Shown: in pieces, positions 9,660 to 20,501 of the stretch
Position numbering within the stretch: the stretch's first letter is position 1
Layout of the letters: each line of letters begins with the position of its first letter
Assembly (NCBI GenBank): GCA_039602395.1
Contig: JBCNJP010000003.1
Location: 64,966,278-65,030,277, forward strand
Length of the DNA: 64,000 nt
Direction: 5' to 3'
From: Deinandra increscens subsp. villosa
Lineage: Eukaryota; Streptophyta; Magnoliopsida; Asterales; Asteraceae
Notes under the pieces: model-generated
What the model was told of the DNA's origin: nothing
Databases searched by the model: none
What the model saw: the letters and a program-made list of their open reading frames with translations, nothing else
Program-made: the position numbers and the translations under genes

Positions 9660-12600
9660 ATGGCTCCAAAAGCGAAGGAAAGTGGCAAGAAGCCCGTCGG
9701 CGACTCAAAGTTTCCTGTAGAACACAACTCGGTGGCGTGCCTAGAACCACCAAGCAAGACAGATATCTACAATGGCATGATAGACTTCCTCAAAAGATCT
9801 CATCTTCATCACGCGCTCTCTGTTGAGGCGGAAATATTTGAAGAAGTTATGGAAGATTTTTGGTCTCATGCTAGGGTTGCTAAAGGCGACAACGGTAGTG
9901 ACAAGATTGTGTCAAATGTTCAGGGCACAGAAGTGGAAATTGATGAAGCCAAAGTGCGAAAGGTGTTGAAACTAAGGGATGAAAGTGGATATGAAGTGGT
10001 CGATTCCAAGAAGTATCTAGGACTGTTCAGAGATATTGGATATGGTGGTTTCCTGCAAAGCAAAACTATCAAGAAAGGGCAATTACCATACAAATGGAGG
10101 TTCTTGGCTAATACAATTTTGGTATGCCTATTTCCAAAGAAGGGTGGATTTGACGAGCTTGCTGGTGAACAGGCCTCTGCCATCTATGATGTGGTAAAGG
10201 GTGAAAACTTTAATTTTTCTAACCTAATTTTTTGAGCCCTAAACTCAAACATCCAATCTGAATATTTCTATGTGTACCCTAGGTTTTTGACATGTATTCT
10301 CAGGGAAGAATACCCCCAAATTGTTTTGGGTGGTACAATTTTGCAACCTAAACTTCTCAATGAGAAAACCTTTTCAAACTTAGCTTTAAAAAAGATTGTA
10401 TTTCTTGGAAGGGATACTACCCATCCCCTACCAATTCCAAGGCAGTTTCCTGATGAACCTGCTCAGGCTGAGGTTGAAATGGAAACTGTGGCAGCAACTG
10501 AGCATCCTCCTCAAAATGATAGAACCACTAACCCAATGGTCTCTGATCCCACATCTGTCCCAGCTTCCTCTACTCTAAAAACTTTTCAATCCAAAAAGAG
10601 GAAAGCTTCCACAAAAACTACCACTGCCATTTCCTCAACCGAATCACTTCCTGTCACATTTAAAAGACAGAGAACTGTGGTCACTAGGTCTCCTCCACCT
10701 AGTACCACCAGCCAACCTGAAGCTTCTAACCCCGTTCAAGGCAAAAAGCCTAAACGGAAACTGGTAAAAGTGGGATAATCTCTTAGGGATGAACCTTCAT
10801 TTAAGGGGGAGTCATTAGAAGCAAATATACCTTCCCTATCTGAACAATTATCACCCCGACAACCCCTATCACCTAGGAATGACAATGCAATCAATTCTAA
10901 TCTAAATGAAGGTGTTATTAACTCACCTACCTCATTACATGAGAACATTCTGATAGATCAGGACACTGCTGCTCTGAACCCCCATTCCTCACCGGAGGTG
11001 AATCTTAGGAGTTTGGAAGAGATTTATGCAGAAAGGGCTGCTACTGCCCAAGGGTCCCCACTGGATCTTGGTGCTAGCAGTAACATCAATAAGACCCAAT
11101 CTGCGGCAATCTTCTCTGAATCAGCACCCAGAAGTCCTTCATTGGAACCAAGGGTTGCTGAAACAGATGAAATGAATCCCAGGTTCCAAGAAGCCATGGG
11201 TACCACAGTTGATCAATCTCGGATTGATAGCTTGGTTTTGTCCAGGGATACTGGTAAAAAGCCAGTTGAGGACAACTTTACACTACCTGAATTGACGACA
11301 TTGTACCTGAATCTTCAAGCACAGGTTGATCAATTAAACTTAACTGTTGCTACTTTGGTCAAGGCTACTCTAACTGAAGCCGAGACAGGTCCTTCAAACT
11401 CTAACATAGAAGCTGTTGAAGCTGATACTGTCAAATTGGGGGAGAAGCTGACTTCTACACCTGCAATCATTGAAATAGAAGAAACTAAAAGAATTCCGGC
11501 TGAAGTTAGAGCCACAGCCTGCAAGAAAGTTGGTATCAAACCCTTCATAGTTGAAGAGAGTTGGGTCAATATGAAGAGCAGTCTAAAATTGCCATATCTC
11601 CATTTGAAGATCCCAACCTCACTGAATTAGTGCAATCTTCGATGCTAATTGCTGGTGCTCTCCCTGAGCACATCAACATGATCACAAGCCTGTTGAAAAA
11701 TGTTATATTTCCGGCTGAACGAGCCATTGATCAGATGGAGAGGAAAACTGCCTCCACTAGCAATGTAGCTGAAGATGTAGAAGAAAGCACTGCAACTGTT
11801 GCAGTGGCCACTATATCTGAAGGAGGTGATGAGAATTTAATTGGTGAAGATGAAGGCACGGAAGTGTTGGAAATTGTTGATAAAGAACCTGAAGTCACCA
11901 AACCTCAAGTGGTGACTGAAGGCTCCAACATTGTTCAAGCGGAAGTTCGAGCGGAAGTTCAAGCGGAAAATCAACTGGTTGTTCAACCGGAAACCCAAAC
12001 TGCAACCCAGATGGAAGTTTATGGCACTGGCAATTTAATTTTTGGTATTGATGGGTCTCATCAGTTATCTGTGGTTCAACCGGAAGAACAGGGAAGCAAA
12101 GAAGCTGAAGACATAGCTGCAACCTTGATAGCCTTAAGGAGTACTGAACCTGTTCAAACTGAAATTCCTAGAACTATTCAACAGGTGGTTCAAACTCCTG
12201 AAGCTGAAGCTATGCTAAAGATGGTGGAAGATGCAGAAAGGGTAGCAGAAGATGAGAGGCTAGCCCAAGAACTTCAAGAGGAATTGGATCTGTATTCTCA
12301 GGTTGAAGTTGTTGAAAGGTTGTTGGAAGAAGCAAAGACTAGTTCCTTCAATTGGAGATTGAAGGACTATAATTTGGAAGAAATGACTGAAGTTGATAGG
12401 CAAAGGCTGATCTCCATAGCCTCACAAATGCCTACCAAGCTAATAAGGACCGATGAAAACTACTTTGTTGTTGAAAAAGATAAAGAGGACTCTTGTGGTT
12501 AAGAAACTGAAAACAGAAGAAGAGGTAGCTCAGTTGAAAGTCAGAGAACTTTGCAACTTGATTGATACAATCTTTTATGAGCTCAAAGGAGACATAGCTG

Positions 12601-13688
12601 CAGTCAATCCAAAGCTAGTGATGCCTGCACCTTCAGAATTTACTTCAAGTACATCATCAAACTTAAATATTAAACCTGAACTTACTGATGATGCAGATAT
12701 GCCACCTCCACCTTCTTTTACATATAACCCAAGCCCCATATCTACAACAGCTCCATCACTTCCACAGTCATTTGCCCTCATTCCATACAAGCCACCTTCA
12801 ATTTCCAAGAAGGTAGCAACCAAACTTGCCAACCCAAGATACAGGACTGACAATTTTAGACCAATTGTCCCTCTTAAGAAGAAGCCTCCTCCTACCATGG
12901 ATTTCTCTGACATTTTCCCACCTTCTCTACCTTCAAGCCCTACACCAGAAGCCTATAAACCACCAACTCAAACTTCCCTACCTCCACTCACCATCAAAGA
13001 ACCTGCAACCACCATCACCAAACCTACTGAAGTTCAATCTGGCCCTTCTTCCTCATCTGCCAAAGGCAAAAGACCTGTTGTGCAAGAATCAGCAAATGAT
13101 TCTGATGAAGAAAGGAAGATAAGAAAAAGGAAGATGATGCATGCCAAGAGCAAAAGAGATCAGAAGCAAAGGAGAAAAGCTCCACCCAGAAAGAATAAGA
13201 TCATGGGTTAGACAGCAGATGAAGCAACCTTTGACTTCACATTCAACTTGGCAAATGGCACAACTCAGGTGGTAAATGCTCACAAGGCCACTACATTTTT
13301 TTCTGTGCTACAAATGACTGACATCATTCTAAAGCTTAGAGAAATTCTAAGTCCCTCAATAGCTGAGCACCTGTTAAGACTTCACATAGAGCCAATGGTG
13401 CTAGACAGTGGAATGCTCTACAGGAGCAATTTAGATGATGATTCAGCAGAAGAAGAAGAAGAAGAAGAGCCTGTCAGTGAGATAAGATTTATCATTTGGG
13501 AAGAAGAAGATAAGTTGTTTTATGTTTACAGAGTCGATGGCACCTTCACAGTTCATGAGTCCATTTCTGTTCAAGAGAAATGGAGTGAAATGGATTGGGA
13601 ATCTTTCAAGTATGTGAAGATGACCGAAACAAATTCTAAAGAGCTTTCTCAAAATCTGGATGCCAACATCAGAACCACGGACAAGTAG
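9660..13688 (+). pseudogene. Element D third ORF (Sirevirus extra ORF of unknown function), broken
   Basis: About 1,340 codons between pol and the 3' LTR, open in long blocks: 9660-10235, 10272-10778, 10998-11630, then a frameshift to 11561-12502, another to 12453-13211, and 13248-13688. In-frame stops lie at 10233, 10776 and 13209. It starts MAPKAKESGKK and soon has VEHNSVACLEPP and a conserved-looking domain (IDFLKRSHLHHALSVE through KVLKLRDESGYEVVD) that I recognise from third ORFs of Asteraceae Sireviruses. The middle is acidic, coiled-coil-like and microrepeat-derived (VQAEVRAEVQAENQ at 11935-11970). Next come a proline-rich stretch (12690-13020), a basic NLS-like block (RKIRKRKMMH) and an acidic run near 13440. 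I see no signal peptide or clear transmembrane helix, which argues against a literal envelope. Function unknown. Confidence 0.75.
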
Positions 13689-13770
13689 GTTAAGAAGAAG
13701 AAAATTTTTGGGTACAAGTCAGTTTTTGAAGATAAACATTGGAATTGAAGAATAATTTGACAGCATCAGC

Positions 13771-13782
13771 TTAGGGGGAGAT
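13771..13782 (+). other. Element D polypurine tract
   Basis: A purine-rich TTAGGGGGAGAT directly abuts the 3' LTR. Confidence 0.85.
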
Positions 13783-14456
13783 TGTAAGGAATATCGCTCT
13801 TGGAAGATTTCCAGCTGAATGCCAATTTTGTTATGTTTCGGCTGTAGTTGAAGTTGAAGCGGAATTCTCACTTCAAGCGGAACTGGGAGTTCAAGCAGAA
13901 AGAAGCAGTTTTGTCCTTTAGTGAATATTCTGGGTGAACTCGATTATCCACCAGATAATGAGTTTAACCGGACTTTTCCTGAGATGTCTTTTTAGCAAGT
14001 CCAATCCTGCAAAAGCTTCTCGTATGCTTCTATATCTGATTCAAGCCGCTCTCCTAAAGTAGTATGTTGTTGCCAACACGCAAGATATTCCAAATGTCGA
14101 TGTTTATTCTATTGGTAGTTTGTATTTGACTTTATGTTTTACGGTCTAGATTAGATCGCATGAGATCAATGGCTGTCATTGATCTCATCAGCACTATATA
14201 TAGCTTAGTTAGCTCATAGTTTACACAAGCATCTATTCTTGAACAACTTGTAATAGTGTAGCTTTGAGTTAATGCAAATAGTGCCGAGTATTTGTTACTT
14301 CGTTGTTACTATCTTTCTGCAAATTAAGCATTTACATTATACACAAGAACTAAATATCGCTTAAGTAAAGTGAAATATAACTTTAATTCCGCAGGATTAT
14401 ATTTGCAAGTAAAGGGCTCTTGTTTTAGTTTAACTCTAACTAATAACGCTCCTACA
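13783..14456 (+). repeat. Element D 3' LTR
   Basis: 674 bp, the same length as the 5' LTR, 96 % identical by manual count, and followed directly by the TSD TAGTA. Confidence 0.95.
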
Positions 14457-14461
14457 TAGTA

Positions 14462-15408
14462 TTTTTCATGATATTGTCAACTGTGTTCCATGCAAAAAGA
14501 AATAAGAACGTTAAATCGTCTACCTTAAGGTCGATCTTTCGATACGCGATAAGGCCTCAGATTTAACAAAATAAGAAAATAAAACAATTTGAAATTGTAT
14601 AACCCAACAACAATCAGGTCGGTACTCCCGTACATGCAGAGAAAGTCCGATGAGTTATACGAAACACCAAAGAAAATAAAGCAGAACGTCAAACGAACAA
14701 CGATCAGGTCGATCTTTCGATACGCAGAGACAGTCCGATCGTTTGACAAAATAAAGAAAATCAAACAAGTATAAATCTTTGCAAAATGAACACATGTATA
14801 CACAGTGACTTCTCATTTTGAATTTCACACTTATTTTTCTTTTTGTGTCATGAAATATGCATCAAGATGTTGTACACATGGTCAAGCATTAGTATTTAGT
14901 GTATATCACATCTGAATACTTTCTGATTTTCCGAGCCTACCAAACATATCAAACAATGATCTTATAGCCCTTTCATCTACTCTATCCATGAGTCAGATAC
15001 GTAAGCCAATGTACCATCATTTCCCAATGATCAATTTCTCACAATTTTATATATTGTGCATGTGAAACCTTCCTTCTTTATATATTTGGCATGTATTCAC
15101 CTTCTCTCCATAACATGCATTTTCTCAAATACTCCCCCTTACTTATAATTATCCCCCTTAAAATGAAAATTCTATTTTTGGATTTTCATTTTACAAAAAC
15201 AAGACTCTACTTTTGATTTTTGAGAAAAAAAAACTTGGAAGCAAAGAATGATCAATCAACATAGATATTTTGCAGTTTTAGATTTCAGAAAATTCGCAGA
15301 TTTAGGAAAATTGATCATGAAATTCAAATTATGCAGAATACTCCTCCATCAACAACTTTGCAATTGTCGATAGGTCTTCTAGAAGTACCTGCACACTGGT
15401 CAAACTGA
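14462..15408 (-). other. Element B 3' non-coding region, proximal part, with structured repeats
   Basis: No ORF is supported. From 14510 to 14747 there are three related modules of about 60 bases separated by A-rich spacers. Each is closed by a perfect inverted repeat: GTTAAATC/GATTTAAC, GTATAAC/GTTATAC and GTCAAACGA/TCGTTTGAC. The same triple array recurs in J at 51817-52058. The rest (14760-15400) is AT-rich and featureless to me. Confidence 0.75.
14510..14747 (-). ncRNA. Three tandem hairpin modules in element B 3' region (candidate structured RNA)
   Basis: In element sense (minus strand), modules 2 and 3 read: variable stem, a conserved CGGACT-TCTCTGC segment, a short hairpin capped by a GNRA-type loop (ATC-GAAA-GAT in modules 1 and 3, GTAC-GGGA-GTAC in module 2), a conserved CGACCTGAT, GTTGTT, and the complementary stem. 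Module 1 (14510-14567) keeps the GAAA-capped hairpin and the closing stem but has a diverged interior. The GNRA loops appear only when read in the gag-sense direction, which supports an RNA-level role. No known RNA class was recognised. Candidate only. Confidence 0.5.
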
Positions 15409-17166
15409 TTAGTTCATAAACGACCCGAAGCGGATTGCTTCTGATCGACCAGTGTCCTGGTTTTGCTTAGAAACCACCTTAGGTTTCCATTGATATGATT
15501 TTGGTAATTTAGTTTTTGATGGAGTTGGCACAGATGTCTGTGATGAGGAACCTACATTTTGAACCTTTGGAAACATAGGAACAAAATGTTTTTGTTTGTG
15601 AAAGAATGTAGATTCAACTTCATCAAAAACTCTGCCTTGTTCATCAAAGAACTTTGTGAAGGCAGGATTACCAAAAACTGGTTTCTTGTGAAACCTTTGG
15701 GGTGAAACAGCAGGTAGTGGACAATCCTTTGCCATATGCCCTGTTCGGCGGCAAACATAACAGATTCGTTTTGTTTTGTCCCACTTTTGACGTACCTGCG
15801 AGGAATTACACATAGGAATATCTCGAACATGATCAGAATGAGAATCATATACCTGATGTCTATGACATGGACCCATTTAGATGTTAGGCTTCGAGATTGA
15901 GAACTTTCAGAAGAAACTTGAGCTTTCACAAAAACTTCAGAAATCTTTCGAGCATCCACACAATGAAGAGGAAATTCCTTATCAGAATGAGCCTTTGAGC
16001 TTGTAGAATCACTCAGGTTGAACTTTTTCAGCTTTGAAAATCTCCTTCTTCACTTGCTTCATCTTAATGTTTTTCAAACCCTGTGATGTGGATGCTGAAA
16101 CTTTCTCAAGTTGACGTTTCATTTCTTGAAAACCCAAGCCAACTTTCTTTCCAGTAACCTTCTTTGCAGATGTAGAATGCCCATTCTTTGCTAACCGAGA
16201 AAATTCAGCTTTCACTTTAGTCACATTCTTTTGATCATATAAAATCTTTTCATCAAACTCAGGTTGGGACTGAATCTTGTCACTTGAAGTAGCTGATTTC
16301 TCATTATCAGCTGAAGATGAACCAGACACAAACTTTGGAGCTGGAAGAACCTCAGATTTCTTTTCCTTCTGCTTCTTATTCTTCTTGTTCTTCTTTTTCT
16401 TCACAACTTTGTCTCCCTCAGCAGTAGATGATGAGACATTTGAATAATCAAATTCAGAAACTTGCTCTTTCACTTCTTTGAAAGCTTATTTGATTTGAGC
16501 AGGGGGCGATGCAGTTTTATCAAACATCTTTTCAAAATTAGCATCATTAGCTAAGAAGCTTTTGAAAACTTGAGAATTGGAAACATTGTTGAGCAATCGC
16601 TTAGCATCCAGAACTTGAATTTTAAGATCATAAAATTTGCTGTTGAGCCTCCGCGAATTCCTTTTCTTTAGCAATCAATCGCTTCGCAACTTTGTGGGTT
16701 TCAAATTTTTGCAGGCGAAGATTATCTAATCCTTCAAACAATTCTTTCTTCAATTTATCTTCATTTCTCTTTTGAATCTCCAAATTTGCAGCTTGAACTT
16801 TGTTAACCCTAACCAACTCCCGCTTCTCATCCAACAACTTTTCCATATCAACTTGATATGCTTCAATTTTAGCAGCAGATTCTTCAACACTCTTTGTAAG
16901 CAAATTAAGCTTGATTTTGGATTTTATCAAACAAATTCCGAAAATCATTAGCAGTATCTTCTGCCTCATCCTTCCATTTCTTTACTTCAATCATCAACTC
17001 ATCTCTTTCGTCACATAACTTTGCTTTTGCAGATTCAACATCCCTTTTGTCTTGTTTAGAAATCTCTAAAACTTCATTCAATAGTTGGATCTCAATAGTC
17101 AAACTCTCATTCTTCAAAACTAACTCCTTTTCATGTTCTTTAGAAATCTTCAACTCTGAATTAACC
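15409..17166 (-). pseudogene. gag: Element B gag, C-terminal half
   Basis: Several minus-strand open pieces in shifting frames. They encode a long lysine- and glutamate-rich coiled-coil region (17166-16486: ELKISKEHEKELVLKNESL, KLLDEKRELVRVNKVQ), then a basic segment (KKKKNKKNKKQKEKK at about 16390), GLGFQEMKRQLEKVSAST, and a CCHC knuckle CYVCRRTGHMAKDC at 15721-15762. The C-terminus is a decayed version of the DTGRxKxxW motif that ends Sirevirus-like gags. The homologous plus-strand copy is in K (55754-56946). After this point pol is expected, but only the non-coding 3' region follows. The join to the N-terminal half is interrupted by solo LTR C. Confidence 0.8.
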
Positions 17167-19062
17167 AAAGTTATCACACCCCTAATTTCCACTAACGGAG
17201 TTTTACCGTGTGGGGTGTGAACCAGACCAGGACCCGAGTCATTAGTTACATCAAACATAAGTTAAGGGTTCAAAATGTAAATATATTTCCAAACGGGAAA
17301 TATCAAAACAGAGTTAAAGTTCAGCGGAAGCTCATAAAAGTTATGTTGCGCAAAACAAGCGCCCGATAAGTAAATAATAGTTCAAGTAAAGGTTTTAAAA
17401 GAAAGTTCCCAAAAATAGAAGTTTTAACCAACGTACGTGCCCAAAAATCCGATACTCCTAGCGTCCTGCAAAGCATGCACAACAAGCATGTGTCAACTAA
17501 TGTTGGTGAGTTCACATAAGCACATAAGTATAACTAGTATAAATATGCAGTACGAATACAACAGCCTTATTCGTATGTAAGTATGTATATTACAAGTACA
17601 ATCCATATCGTAGGTAGCGAGCCTAAGTTCATGTCACTAAAACGTTCGCAACCGAAGCTGACCAATTAGTTGTAGGAATAATTCCTTACGTGTTTTGCCT
17701 TCCCCATGTCTACTCGATCACGGTAAGTTAGGCTGACATTGTCCTCAGTCCGACCGCCAGTCGGGTGGTGCATCTCGTGCCCGCTGAGTGGGGTTTGTCA
17801 GACCCCAGTAGTACTACCCAATATCCCCTCGCTATATGCTATTAACGGTTCGATAAGTAAGGACTTGAAAGATAAAGCATTTTACGTGAACATGTGATAT
17901 ATACTGGATTTCTACTTTAATCATATATAAAAGTTGTTGTGTTATCACCCTAACCCGGGTGTAACTTGTTTGCGTGTGTTATCGTCCAAACCCGGACGTA
18001 ACGTAAAAGGATGTGTAACTCACCTTAGGTTGCACAGCAATTCCAGATAAGTAACACCGCAAATAGCAATTAATGGTCTTGCGTAATCTACGAAGCACCT
18101 AACGAGCATATATACACGAGAGTTCGTTCAATCGATAGTGGCTAAGTCTAGACCAACGGTGAAAATGAATAAAGTCAAACTATGACATGGCGGAGATTAT
18201 TGAGTTTCAAAAACAAGTCGAGGATGACACATAGTCAAAACCATGAAAAATACAGAAATCGATGAAAAATATATTATTCAACAATAATATATCTACATGA
18301 AATCGAAATAATAAAATGTGTATATATATATAGAAATATATGTATAGATAACCAAAGATACGAGTATATCCTTATAAAGTCAAGTAAATCGTACATATAC
18401 ATTTTTATAGATATCCATATAGTTATATACATCCATCATCAAATTGTTTATATCGTAATGATGTAATATCCATTACAAAATTTTAAAATCCAACCACAAT
18501 GAATCTCAGTATTTGAAACATTCAAAATAAAATGAACACCCAGTCAATTTTATTCGAAGTAACAAAATAAAAGATAAAGAAGACAGATTAGATCAAAGAT
18601 CGATAACATCTGGTTCTTCCTCCATGTCCTCCTGAGGCTCCTCCTCAAAAGGTTCTTCCTAGAAGGGTTCCTCCTCTTCATCCTGAACAGGATCTCCCTG
18701 GACCTGCAGGGCTGCCATTTGAACTTGGAGGGCGGCGACCTGTGTCGCAAGTGCCGCGTTGGAATGTTGGAGTGCCGCATTAGAATGTTGGAGTTTAGCA
18801 ATCTGATGTTGGGCTTGATGCAGACCATGTTCTAACCCTGCTGGATCAGGTCGCAACTCAAGCTTAGTGACCCTGTTAAGGATACCCATTACCCCCTTAG
18901 AAAAGTTGTAGTGGTAGGTATCCCGCTCCCTCTAATCAGCCCGCAATTGCTCGAGTTCTCTATCGCGGGTGCGATTGCTAATAGAAAGCTATTTAGTATA
19001 ATCTTTAGTTCACAAAAGTCCAACCACATAAAATATTTAAAAAAAAATCAAAACAGATAAGG

Positions 19063-19134
19063 AGGTTAGCCTGGTTCGAACTCGCAACCTCTAGCTTAAA
19101 TGCCCAGCGATCTAACTGCTGGGACAGATCCTCA
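19063..19134 (-). other. tRNA-like sequence 1 in solo LTR C
   Basis: On the minus strand, an A-box-like TGTCCCAGCAGTT is followed at tRNA-like spacing by a B box GAGTTCGAACC. The acceptor ends do not pair convincingly, so this is tRNA-related and not a functional tRNA gene. Confidence 0.45.
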
Positions 19135-19219
19135 ATTTGGTAAATAATTCAAACTTAATGATTTTATGTAGTAACAATGGTCAGAACCAGATTTCAAAAG
19201 AAAAAGAGAAACTAAAATG

Positions 19220-19289
19220 CAGAGGCCGGGTTTCGAACCCGCGACCTCACGTTTAAAATACGGACGATTAACCACTAGGGCAAGCGCTG
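19220..19289 (-). other. tRNA-like sequence 2 in solo LTR C
   Basis: On the minus strand, CCTAGTGGTTAA (A-box-like) and CGGGTTCGAAACCCG (B box with the T-arm stem intact) sit about 35 bases apart. Acceptor pairing is weak. The layout is similar to tRNA-like sequence 1, which suggests a duplicated module. Confidence 0.5.
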
Positions 19290-20501
19290 CTGTTGGTTTA
19301 AAAACGGAACATGACACTTATATCATAATCAGTCGCGATGTCATCTTCTTCCTTAAAACTCAAGTGATCGGAGTTTTATTCCGGTCACCGGAAAAACGCG
19401 AAACATGACGAAAGGAGCTCAGAAGGGTGCGACTAACATGAAGTAATAATTACCTTGAGTCGGAGATAAGATATTGACGTGTTCTTGAAGCCGAAACGAA
19501 ACCGAAAACCTCGACCCAGGTCACCCGACGGCGCTCCGTTCTCCAAATCGATGCTACAGGGTTGCTTAGAAGAGGGTGGCGACCACCGTGATGTGCGAAT
19601 GGTTGAGAAATAGAGTTTGGTTGGCCGGAATTTTTGAGTTCGCCGGAAAACAACGAGAATGATGAACTCGGGAGGTTTAGGGATCGTGATAGGCACCCAA
19701 ATGATTGTAGGGACAAGGTTTTGGATCTAAAATCAGTGTTAAATGATTCGAGTTCATAACCGGCGAGTAAATGGGGAATTGATTACGATGGCCGAGAGTC
19801 GGAACACATTACTATCGACGGTTTCTTGTTTTTTTCTTCTTTTTTTTTCTAATTGACTTTCATTAATTGGCAAGAATGCCCCCTCCCATCTTACAAGATA
19901 AGCATTTCAGTTTCAGAAATTACAGATTTAACCCTTACCAGCTTTGTTGCTTTAAAAGAAGTTTCAAAATAGGCAAGATTGGTTTTAATGAGTTAGTTAA
20001 CCCTAACGGATGCTAACGAGGACTAACGAAGAGTAACTTGTCGATGCTTATACGAGCATACGTCAGAACATAAGTAACGAACAAAGTTGTATAAAAATAT
20101 AACCTATATACATTTCACATAAAATCATAGTTATATCCCAATAACTATACATTTTAAATTCCTATAAAAATATAGAAACGCTTCGTATAATCTACGTGAC
20201 ACCTCATCACATAAAATCAAATAATAACATGTGCATATATATATATATATATATACTTATATACCACATAAAATCATAGATATAATTGTCACATAAAATG
20301 ACAAAACGTTTTCATGAAATCATAAAGTATGATTTATATAAAATCATAAAATATAATTATTCAAGTAAGTTAACCGACGTCTAGACTCATGTGCAATGTT
20401 CGTGTAACGATTTCTAGTTAACCGAGGTAACGGACGTTATCGAAATATAACACTAGTTATTAACGGGGTTAAGCTGGGAAATTGCCGGTTGTCACAAAAG
20501 T

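Larger units (their letters stand above)
1654..14456 (+). mobile_element. Element D: structurally complete Sirevirus-type Ty1/copia retrotransposon
   Basis: 12,803 bp with 674-bp LTRs at both ends and a perfect TSD TAGTA (1649-1653 and 14457-14461). Order on the plus strand: LTR, PBS, gag (2441-5401), protease-integrase-RT-RNase H (5416-8902), spacer, large third ORF (9660-13688), PPT, LTR. A copia domain order with a long gag and an additional ORF downstream of pol is typical of Sireviruses. Every ORF carries stop codons or frameshifts, so the copy is dead. It is inserted in the 3' region of B in opposite orientation. Confidence 0.95.
17172..20496 (-). mobile_element. Element C: long solo LTR, Ty3/gypsy chromovirus-like, inside B gag
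   Basis: 3,325 bp flanked by a perfect TSD AAAGT (17167-17171 and 20497-20501). In minus orientation it begins TGTGACAACCGGCAATTTCC, a start I associate with Tekay/Del-type gypsy LTRs, and ends GGGGTGTGATA (canonical CA changed to TA). There is no internal coding domain and no second copy, so it is a solo LTR left by LTR-LTR recombination. It includes a GC-richer block at 19440-19700 (probable transcribed leader), two tRNA-like sequences (about 19063-19134 and 19220-19289) and a short TA microsatellite near 20235-20255. Confidence 0.85.

Noticed and set aside
9660..10235. Independent host gene at 9660
   Set aside because: It lies between pol and the 3' LTR of D, is flanked by its PPT and TSD, and carries the element's own microrepeat.
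13443..13652. Minus-strand ORF with poly-Phe
   Set aside because: Antisense of an acidic GAA-repeat run in the third ORF.
14510..14747. Hammerhead-type ribozyme (as in retrozymes)
   Set aside because: GAAA is present, but the CUGANGA strand and a cleavage-site arrangement in the right order are missing.
19220..19289. Functional tRNA gene
   Set aside because: B box and T-arm are good, but acceptor and D-arm pairing are poor and it lies inside an LTR; kept only as tRNA-like.
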